The position numbers were made by a program, and so were the translations under genes. A stretch of 25,345 nucleotides of DNA from a virus. Location of the stretch: IMG/VR virus record IMGVR_UViG_3300023179_000472, positions 1 through 25,345 of that record. One strand, 5' to 3'. Every line of letters begins with the position of its first letter. Positions within the stretch are counted from its first letter, which is position 1. Below, piece after piece: positions 16,492-22,664 of this stretch. The notes below the pieces were generated by a model. The model made no database searches. It was not told the DNA's origin and saw nothing but the letters and a program-made list of their open reading frames with translations.

Positions 16492-17367
16492 TTACTTATA
16501 ATAATTATAAATTAACTTTTTTTTTCTAATATGCTCATTTATTTCTTTTTCAATATCATTTTTCGTTAAAAAAACTCTTAATTTATCCAAACCATGTTCT
16601 TTTTTAAATTTATTTGCACTTAAAATGTTTTTTTCATCATCATCCAAAAAATGTAACTCAGGTAAAATAAATAAATCTCCATTTTCTACAGATCCTTTAT
16701 TTTTAATTGAATTTTGTAACATTATTTTTTTTTGTAATTTTAAAGATAGATTAGTAACATACTCGTAGAATTTTTGATTTGCATAATTTTTTTTTATTTC
16801 CGGTGAAATAGCATCATCCGACCCATAACTTACAGGTACAAAAAAACATCTATTCAAATAATCTCTAATTAATTCAGCATTATTCATTTGATTTAATTTT
16901 TTTAAATTCCTGAATTTTCTCAATGAGATTAATAATTCTTGTTTACTTATTCCCCCTCTTTCCATTTCTATTAATTTAGACACTGCTTTTTTTAATGTAT
17001 TTGGGGAATGTCCTCGTGCTGTAATAATCGCAAAAATAATACCATTGTTTATAGAGTATCTTAATTTTTCCCATCCGCTATTAACTAATTGTGCCGTTTC
17101 TATATCAATCAAAAATTGAAGGCTTCCTTCTTCTTTAAATTCCGATAAACAGTTTGGTGCAAATCCTACAATTTTGTGATTTTTATAATAAAAAGATTCA
17201 ACCCCTACTTTAGAACGATATTTAGCAAACTCGTGAGTATCCATACCAACTTGATTACCATCATCATCAATTAAATATATTTTGGTTGGCATTTTCATAA
17301 TGTTATCATCCCAATCTAAAGAATAATAAACAGTTGGAATACTATATTCCGTTATGTTTTTGTCCAT
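16492..17367 (-). CDS. HAD-superfamily phosphatase-like protein
   Basis: A 291-aa protein with recognisable HAD hydrolase motifs. Motif I is YYSLDWDDNI (D18 the likely nucleophile, D20 the second acid). Motif II is IIFAIITARG (T116). Motif IV is LHFLDDDEKN (D242-D244), followed by a helix. A lysine for motif III is plausible in the helix near residue 199 (NQKFYEYV) but is not certain. Between motifs I and II is a ~90-residue insert that may be a cap, with an extra IDDDG strand. HAD phosphatases remove phosphate from small molecules, nucleic acid ends or proteins; the substrate cannot be read here. There is no signal peptide. The gene lies between sheath and tube, an odd place for an enzyme. 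It has its own upstream late-type motif and is preceded by a terminator hairpin, so it is transcriptionally separated from the sheath gene. Confidence 0.7.
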   Translation of the reverse strand: MDKNITEYSIPTVYYSLDWDDNIMKMPTKIYLIDDDGNQVGMDTHEFAKYRSKVGVESFYYKNHKIVGFAPNCLSEFKEEGSLQFLIDIETAQLVNSGWEKLRYSINNGIIFAIITARGHSPNTLKKAVSKLIEMERGGISKQELLISLRKFRNLKKLNQMNNAELIRDYLNRCFFVPVSYGSDDAISPEIKKNYANQKFYEYVTNLSLKLQKKIMLQNSIKNKGSVENGDLFILPELHFLDDDEKNILSANKFKKEHGLDKLRVFLTKNDIEKEINEHIRKKKLIYNYYK

Positions 17368-17385
17368 ATTTTTATTAAACTTAAA

Positions 17386-17393
17386 TATAAATA
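17386..17393 (-). promoter_or_regulatory. late-type promoter motif TATTTATA (HAD-type gene)
   Basis: Coding-direction GAATATTTATATTTAAG. The core lies 18 bases before the ATG at 17367, immediately downstream of the terminator hairpin that ends the sheath transcript. Confidence 0.5.
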
Positions 17394-17403
17394 TTCATTA
17401 AAC

Positions 17404-17436
17404 AAAAAAAGGGGTCAATTATTAACCCCTTTTTTT
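17404..17436 (-). terminator. intrinsic terminator after the sheath gene
   Basis: Seven A, then GGGGT, a short AT loop that can itself pair (AAT-T-ATT), ACCCC, then seven T. It begins just after the sheath stop codon. The symmetric A and T runs make it usable in both directions. It is the only clear GC-stemmed hairpin in the window's spacers. Confidence 0.85.
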
Positions 17437-17444
17437 AATTTATA

Positions 17445-20400
17445 TTAAATATTTTCAAAAGAAGCTCCCGTTGGAGTTATGTAAAAAGTAATATCAATAA
17501 ATTCGAGTGATCTAGTTGGTTTTATATAAATTTTACCTGTCAATTGATTTCTATCTAAATCTTCAGGATCTGAAGAAACAGTAACTCTAAAATCATATAA
17601 ACCTCTGTCCCTTCTGATACCATCTAAAATTGGATTTACAGAATTTAAAAAATCTTGTCTAACTTTATCGTCATTTTGGTCAAACAACAATCTAACTGAA
17701 ACTGCAGATATTAATTTTCTTGCTTGTAATAGTAATCGTCTAACATTAATTCTATCTAAAGCAGATTGTCTAACTTGTAAAGTTTTATTACCCCAAATAA
17801 CAGTACCAATATCCGAAAAAGTTGCAATAGGATTAATTCTACCAATATATAATACATCTCTGTCTTCTTGTGTTAATTTTTTTCTTGCTTTTATTGAGTT
17901 TACAATACCTCTTGTGTAACCAGCCGCAGCAAACCAAGGAAACGCGATATTATCAGTTAATGCTAAATTTCTTGTAACTTCAGCGGTAGGTGGTATGTAA
18001 ATTTGTGTATTATTTACTGTATCTCTAGTTAAAACCCAAGGATAATAAGTTGCTGTGTAATTTGAATCTAATCCTGCTTCTCCTAGATTGTCTATTGCCT
18101 CTTGTGGATAAATTAAACCATCCACACCAGTTACCGTTGGTAAAAACATATTATAATCTGGAGTCGTAACAATATATAAAGAATCTGCTCTTTGTTCTTC
18201 AATCATTGATATTGCAGACTCAACAAGATTACTATTATTAACATAATCAATACCAGGTGTTACAAATAAATTAATGTTAACTGCTTCAGGGTTTGCAAAA
18301 GTGCTGATCCCAAGAAGGTATGCGTAATAATCTGTATTAGCATAATTTTCAGTACCTGAACCTACAGTTATTTGTTTAAATGCTCCCCAACCTGTTGCAT
18401 TTGGATATCTATTTGTAGGACAAGAACCTTTTAAATATCCTCTTCTACCTAACTGAAACTCGTCTTTGTTTGACCTAAATTCTCTATAAATATCCCATCC
18501 ATCAAATCCTCCTTGTACAAGTAATGTGAATTTTCTAGAAATTAACCTATAGTAAGGATTAGTATCTAAATCTGGTTCTGAACTAAATGATCCTGAACCA
18601 CAAATAAATCTTGATTGTCCACTTGATGAGAATACATCAGGTAATGTAATACCGCTAGCATTTTTATCCATGTGGAAACCTGCAGTTCTGTAGTTCCAAT
18701 CAGAAGATTCAATAGCGAAACAAGAATTTATAGGATTCCTTTTACCAAAATATTTAAAAAAGTTAGGATCATATCCATAATCGGCACTTGTTGAAAATCC
18801 TAAATAAGTTTTTCTTACATTATCTCCACTAGATAAAATAGCATCATCTTTTCCTGAAGGTAAACCAAAGGGGGGGTCAAAAACTAATTCTCCTGGAAAA
18901 TCATACTTAGCTTTTATAATAGGAAAAGGAGATTTAGCACCTGCATATTCTCTAAAATTATACCCATCAAAACCACAAGGTAATGAATCAATTGGTGCGT
19001 CCTCATTCATCTCTAGCATTATACGCTTAGACTTTAATTCAAACTCACCATCCAACGTACCAATTTTTTTAGCGATAAAGTTATTTTCATTTGGATTCAT
19101 TGAACAATTAGTGAATTTTTCTAACACAACGGGATTAGCATCAGTATCGTAGTAATCACGGACTAAAACATCAAAATTTAAATTATTGAAAGATATATTA
19201 GTTATAGAAATTTTTACTTCAAAATTAGCATTATCACCATCAGAAATTGTGTAGAACTTAAACAAGTTGTAAACTTTGTTTCCTCTAACTTCTGAAACAA
19301 CCCAAGGGGAAGAAGGTGATTGATATTTTTCAAGATACCAAGAAATAGAAGTTGGGTCTGCGCTTTGAGAATCAGGTAACTCAATAAAATTACATTTTAA
19401 ACCTCTTATATAACCTTTGTTATAGGAATAAGTAAGAAGTGTTTGAAAAGTTTCTTCAACAAATAAAGGAACAATATTTCTAGGTTTTTGAAAATTAGAA
19501 ACACCAAAAACTTTTGTCAAATAAGAAGTTTCACTGATACTAAAAGAAGCTTCAAAAGAAAAATTTGTTCCTAATCTGTCTTTAGCATTTATAACAAATG
19601 TAGAAAAAGGATTTTTAGTAACTCCACTGTATTCACCAGTACAATTCATTGTTACATCAGTAACACCTGTAATTTGGAAAGTTGGGTTTTCGTCAGTAGA
19701 ATAAGTTGATATACCCCTTGACCTTAAAGTTGCAACAACTAAGTCATCATATAAAGTATATGAATTTCCTGTATAATAATAAACCATACCAACAACACTA
19801 CCTGAATAACAATCAGTTATTGTTGTTGTAGTGGTTGTTGTTGGTACTATTGGTGTTGGTGTTGCACAAGGGTTTGTTGTTGTGGTTGTTGTTGTAGGTA
19901 TTATTGTTGTTGTTGTAGTTACTGGATTTATATGTGTAATACCTGTTACTACTGTCCAATAAGAAAATCCAGAATATAAACCATTATTGATGTTAGAAAA
20001 GAGAGCATAATACCAAGCATCGTTAAATGGTGATGAATAGTTTGTTAAATTACTAGAAACTGAAGGAACATTAAACACATTCGTTTGTGCTGTGTATCCT
20101 GTTAACAAATCATAATCCTCACCATCTATGGTTCCAAAATAATTAATTGCGGTTGCTTGAGATAAAGGGTCTAATATTCTTCCATAAACAAATGATTTAT
20201 GGTCTTCATCAAGAGTATTAGAACTTCCATTGAAATTTTCATAAGGAACGGTCAATATTGATTCTATTTCAGGAGGAAAACTATCTAAAAATAAAATAGA
20301 ATTTTGAGAGTTAGTGCAACCTGTAAAATCTACAGTGAATCCTGATGTTAAAATATTATTACAATCTGGTTTACAATTAATAATTGTTGGTTCTTCACAA

Positions 20401-20771
20401 TAAAAATTAACAGTTTTAGGATCTACATTTGCACTTGTTACAATTGACCATGATGGACCAGCATCATAACCAGATAATCCTAAGATTCTTGTTACAAATA
20501 ATTGATTTGATTGTTGTAAATATGACTTAGCAATATAAGCCGCTTCATACTTTGGAATTTGGGTATTTACAAACTTTTCAGGTAAAGTAGGCCCAAAAAT
20601 TGATTCAAATTCATTATAATTTTTTATAAAAATTGGTTCAAATGCAGGACCACTTATTGTTTCTCCTACAATACCCAATGTAGTAACCCCAACAGTTTGA
20701 GCGACAAAACTCAAATCCACTTCAGATGTGTAAACGCCAGGTGATACAAAAACTTTACTATTAGTTGCCAT
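17445..20771 (-). CDS. contractile tail sheath protein with large central insertion
   Basis: The protein is 1108 aa; T4 gp18 has 659. The N-terminus is typical of sheath proteins: KVFVSPGVYTSEVDLSFVAQ, then GIVGETISGPAFEPIFIKNY and AYIAKSYLQQSNQLFVTRIL. The C-terminal ~220 residues are also typical: AFPWFAAAGYTRGIVNSIKA, a VLYIGRINPIATFSDIGTVI segment, RINVRRLLLQARKLISAVSV and an end with LTGKIYIKPTRSLEFIDITF. Between them lie several hundred extra residues, including Cys-containing segments and a Thr-only low-complexity region (about residues 283-318). Sheath subunits surround the tube and contract to drive it through the host envelope; the insert probably faces outward. I chose the ATG at 20771 rather than one at 20828, because MATNSKVFVSPGVYT is the family's normal start and the longer version would translate the promoter motif. 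Confidence 0.9.
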   Translation of the reverse strand: MATNSKVFVSPGVYTSEVDLSFVAQTVGVTTLGIVGETISGPAFEPIFIKNYNEFESIFGPTLPEKFVNTQIPKYEAAYIAKSYLQQSNQLFVTRILGLSGYDAGPSWSIVTSANVDPKTVNFYCEEPTIINCKPDCNNILTSGFTVDFTGCTNSQNSILFLDSFPPEIESILTVPYENFNGSSNTLDEDHKSFVYGRILDPLSQATAINYFGTIDGEDYDLLTGYTAQTNVFNVPSVSSNLTNYSSPFNDAWYYALFSNINNGLYSGFSYWTVVTGITHINPVTTTTTIIPTTTTTTTNPCATPTPIVPTTTTTTTITDCYSGSVVGMVYYYTGNSYTLYDDLVVATLRSRGISTYSTDENPTFQITGVTDVTMNCTGEYSGVTKNPFSTFVINAKDRLGTNFSFEASFSISETSYLTKVFGVSNFQKPRNIVPLFVEETFQTLLTYSYNKGYIRGLKCNFIELPDSQSADPTSISWYLEKYQSPSSPWVVSEVRGNKVYNLFKFYTISDGDNANFEVKISITNISFNNLNFDVLVRDYYDTDANPVVLEKFTNCSMNPNENNFIAKKIGTLDGEFELKSKRIMLEMNEDAPIDSLPCGFDGYNFREYAGAKSPFPIIKAKYDFPGELVFDPPFGLPSGKDDAILSSGDNVRKTYLGFSTSADYGYDPNFFKYFGKRNPINSCFAIESSDWNYRTAGFHMDKNASGITLPDVFSSSGQSRFICGSGSFSSEPDLDTNPYYRLISRKFTLLVQGGFDGWDIYREFRSNKDEFQLGRRGYLKGSCPTNRYPNATGWGAFKQITVGSGTENYANTDYYAYLLGISTFANPEAVNINLFVTPGIDYVNNSNLVESAISMIEEQRADSLYIVTTPDYNMFLPTVTGVDGLIYPQEAIDNLGEAGLDSNYTATYYPWVLTRDTVNNTQIYIPPTAEVTRNLALTDNIAFPWFAAAGYTRGIVNSIKARKKLTQEDRDVLYIGRINPIATFSDIGTVIWGNKTLQVRQSALDRINVRRLLLQARKLISAVSVRLLFDQNDDKVRQDFLNSVNPILDGIRRDRGLYDFRVTVSSDPEDLDRNQLTGKIYIKPTRSLEFIDITFYITPTGASFENI
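19818..19921 (-). repeat. Thr-codon low-complexity repeat inside the sheath gene
   Basis: Runs of ACA/ACT codons give three blocks of 5 to 7 threonines separated by IIP, NPCATPTPIV and similar Pro-rich spacers. Triplet runs of this kind change length easily by slippage. The protein stretch would be an extended, mucin-like linker. It is flanked by cysteines. Confidence 0.85.
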
Positions 20772-20804
20772 ATAAATTATATTTTTTAAAAAATTTATTT
20801 TTAC

Positions 20805-20812
20805 TATAAATA
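20805..20812 (-). promoter_or_regulatory. late-type promoter motif TATTTATA (sheath gene)
   Basis: Coding-direction AAAGTATTTATAGTAAAAA, 33 bases before the sheath ATG at 20771. It forms a divergent pair with the plus-strand copy at 20849-20856. Confidence 0.55.
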
Positions 20813-20848
20813 CTTTAAAAAACTTCAAAAACTTTACATTATAAAAAG

Positions 20849-20856
20849 TATTTATA
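20849..20856 (+). promoter_or_regulatory. late-type promoter motif TATTTATA (plus-strand RHH gene)
   Basis: AAAGTATTTATATTTTGG on the plus strand, 37 bases before the ATG at 20894. It repeats the six bases AAAGTA and the core of the divergent sheath copy. This is the orientation test for the motif: the one small plus-strand gene also has it in coding direction. Confidence 0.5.
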
Positions 20857-20893
20857 TTTTGGTAAGATTTTTTTCTGCCTTTTTTCTAAAAAT

Positions 20894-21058
20894 ATGTCAA
20901 AGGATATAAAAAAAATAAAAAATTTAAAAATAGACATTAATGTTCATGATGTCCTAAAAAAATATTGTGACAAAAGAGGAATTAAAATGTACAAATTTCT
21001 TGAAAACTTAATTTTAGAAAAATGTAAAGAAAAAAAAGATATATATGGAGAAAATTAA
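20894..21058 (+). CDS. small ribbon-helix-helix-like DNA-binding protein
   Basis: A 54-aa basic protein, MSKDIKKIKNLKIDINVHDV followed by LKKYCDKRGIKMYKFLENLI and a charged tail. The order (a short beta-strand with alternating residues, LKIDINV; helix one, HDVLKKYCDKRG; a turn at GIKMY; helix two, KFLENLILEKC) fits the Arc/CopG-type ribbon-helix-helix fold. Proteins of this fold bind DNA as dimers through the paired strands. It lies on the opposite strand between the gp15-like and sheath genes. Its TAA shares the palindromic TTAA with the stop codon of the convergent gp15-like gene (4-base overlap). It has its own late-type motif upstream. A regulator of the divergent sheath promoter or of the phage programme is plausible. 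The fold call is by eye. Confidence 0.6.
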   Translation: MSKDIKKIKNLKIDINVHDVLKKYCDKRGIKMYKFLENLILEKCKEKKDIYGEN

Positions 21059-22086
21059 ATTAATTTTTGTTGTATCAATATTTGGGAAGCTTCTTGATCA
21101 TTTATTTTAACAACTTCAAAACGTAATAAATCTCCAGAATTTACTTGAATTTTTGTAAGGTCAGTTCCGTAAAAATTGTTATTTATATACACCTCGAATT
21201 CCTTGACATTTTGAGTATTTGAAATATTCATATCGGTAGTGTAATCTGATTTTAGTTCGACGGAGTTAATTCCAAGTACAAAAGTAATACTTAAATCTGA
21301 AGGTAAATTTTCATTTTTCTTTTTCTTTTTACTTTTTACTTTATCATTGAATTCATATACTTGAAATGTTCTTACTATTGCTGGAGACACTTCATACTCA
21401 TCTTCATCTAATAAAAATCCTTGTAAAGTCATTGTATACTTTTGAATGTACATTTTTCTTTTTTCTAAATCCATAATTGATTCATCGCTAATAGTGTCTA
21501 ATACTATTGGTATATAATGACCATTAATTAATTGATATGCTTGTTTTGAAGAAAACTTTTCTATTATTTTTTTATTAAATTGATTTAATTCTCTCATTCT
21601 GTTACAAACTATAATAACGTTATATGTTATCAATATTGGAACAGGTTGAGGAATTTTGTAAACGTCCATACCATGTCTTTGTCCATCCCAGGTTGGTACT
21701 TGAGCATAATGATATAATTTTCTATTTGGTATATTATACTTGATTGATGGGTCGCCAAATTTAACTTCAGGAGTTCTTACAGTTACAATAAATGGAGGTT
21801 CTAAATTTTTATCTAAATTTTGAAAATCCCATGTTTCTACAAATTGAGACCAATTTTGAGTAGTTATTAAAATATCTACTATTGGGATTTTTACACCAGA
21901 TACACTAATAGATAATTCATTTTTTACAAATTCTAAAAATCCACTATCTAAATCAGCATGTAATAAACTTTTTGGAAGAAAAGTTCCTTTTTCTGATAAC
22001 AAATTTGCCAACTCTTCTCTTCTTTGGAAAGGAGATACAGGTTGTTTCAAAGGAATATTTTTTTTTATTTTATTTGGTAATGCCAT
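21055..22086 (-). CDS. gp15-like tail terminator / tail completion protein
   Basis: 343 aa. The middle part (about residues 110-245) resembles the tail-completion protein T4 gp15. A Pro-rich strand, KIPQPVPILITYNVIIVCNR, parallels gp15 PSPIKMIYELSIFTR. It is followed by a helix (MRELNQFNKKIIEKFSSKQ), a strand IPIVLDTISDESIMDLEKRK, and MYIQKYTMTLQGFLLDEDEY, like gp15 RRRIEWSLTFEVNGWMYP. Such proteins form the ring that ends the tube and sheath and joins tail to head. The C-terminal ~90 residues after a run of lysines (KSKKKKKNEN) look like a small added beta domain (SDLSITFVLGINSVELKSDY). Its ATG overlaps the stop of the preceding gene by one base (TAATG), so translation is probably coupled. 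It lies directly upstream of the sheath gene, as expected, apart from the inserted RHH gene. Confidence 0.6.
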   Translation of the reverse strand: MALPNKIKKNIPLKQPVSPFQRREELANLLSEKGTFLPKSLLHADLDSGFLEFVKNELSISVSGVKIPIVDILITTQNWSQFVETWDFQNLDKNLEPPFIVTVRTPEVKFGDPSIKYNIPNRKLYHYAQVPTWDGQRHGMDVYKIPQPVPILITYNVIIVCNRMRELNQFNKKIIEKFSSKQAYQLINGHYIPIVLDTISDESIMDLEKRKMYIQKYTMTLQGFLLDEDEYEVSPAIVRTFQVYEFNDKVKSKKKKKNENLPSDLSITFVLGINSVELKSDYTTDMNISNTQNVKEFEVYINNNFYGTDLTKIQVNSGDLLRFEVVKINDQEASQILIQQKLI

Positions 22087-22598
22087 TATAATGCTTTAAA
22101 TTCATTAGGGCCAACAGGAGCCGCAATTATTGTTCTATAAAAAGGTTTATACCCTTTATAAGTATGTTTTATATCTGAGTTTACCCTACCATCATTTACA
22201 ACAGTGTAATATCTAACAAAGTTTTCATTATCATAATAACCAACGTAATCACCATAATTTATTTCAATATCAAGGTCTTTTAAAGTTTTAAGATAAACAG
22301 AGATTGTTATGTTTCCTGGTTCGACTTGGTCAACCTTAGTACTTCCTAACAAAGAATTTGTTGGAGCAGCAATTCCAACGTAAGCATTAAATTCAATCGG
22401 AGGTAAAAAAATTATTCCGTCCTGAACAGTTTCACCATAAACGTCATCTGTTTTAATTTTATTTCTATCAATTCTATATAGAACACAAGTGTAGTTCATG
22501 TCACCAAGTAACCACTCTTGACCCATAGAAATCTCTAAATTAAAATCTTTTTCGCTAAAAAACTTTCCTAATCTATTTATTGGAATTCTTTTATCCAT
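22086..22598 (-). CDS. probable neck / head-to-tail joining protein
   Basis: A 170-aa, beta-rich, Tyr-rich soluble protein starting MDKRIPINRLGKFFSEKDFN. Segments include LEISMGQEWLLGDMNYTCVL, DGIIFLPPIEFNAYVGIAAP and a C-terminal KGYKPFYRTIIAAPVGPNEF. I cannot match it to T4 gp13 or gp14 by motif. Its place just upstream of, and translationally coupled to, the gp15-like gene is where neck or head-completion proteins sit in T4-like phages (13-14-15). Its start has the best ribosome-site-like sequence in the window (AAAAGGAAATG) and a late-type motif variant TATTTATC 11 bases upstream. The role is inferred from position. Confidence 0.5.
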   Translation of the reverse strand: MDKRIPINRLGKFFSEKDFNLEISMGQEWLLGDMNYTCVLYRIDRNKIKTDDVYGETVQDGIIFLPPIEFNAYVGIAAPTNSLLGSTKVDQVEPGNITISVYLKTLKDLDIEINYGDYVGYYDNENFVRYYTVVNDGRVNSDIKHTYKGYKPFYRTIIAAPVGPNEFKAL

Positions 22599-22609
22599 TT
22601 CCTTTTATT

Positions 22610-22617
22610 GATAAATA
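22610..22617 (-). promoter_or_regulatory. late-type motif variant TATTTATC (neck-like gene)
   Basis: Coding-direction TAATATTTATCAATAAAAGG, 11 bases before the ATG at 22598. Seven of eight bases match TATTTATA. It lies in the divergent spacer shared with the helicase. Confidence 0.45.
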
Positions 22618-22640
22618 TTAAAAATTTCTTATTTTTTACT

Positions 22641-22663
22641 CAAAAAGTTTTGTTTGCACAAAA
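22641..22663. promoter_or_regulatory. overlapping inverted repeats upstream of the helicase start
   Basis: CAAAA-AG-TTTTG (22641-22652) overlaps TTTTGT-TTGC-ACAAAA (22648-22663). Both are perfect short palindromes in the space between the leftward neck-like gene and the chosen helicase start at 22665. They may be an operator for the rightward gene or chance in AT-rich DNA. Confidence 0.25.
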
Positions 22664-22664
22664 T

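Noticed and set aside
19818-19921. Tandem triplet region considered as a CRISPR-like or minisatellite array
   Set aside because: There are no uniform spacers or conserved repeat unit; it is an in-frame run of Thr and Pro codons within the sheath gene.
20772-20828. Upstream ATG at 20828 extending the sheath by 19 residues
   Set aside because: The extension would translate the promoter motif and is atypical; the family start matches MATNSKVFVSPGVYT at 20771.
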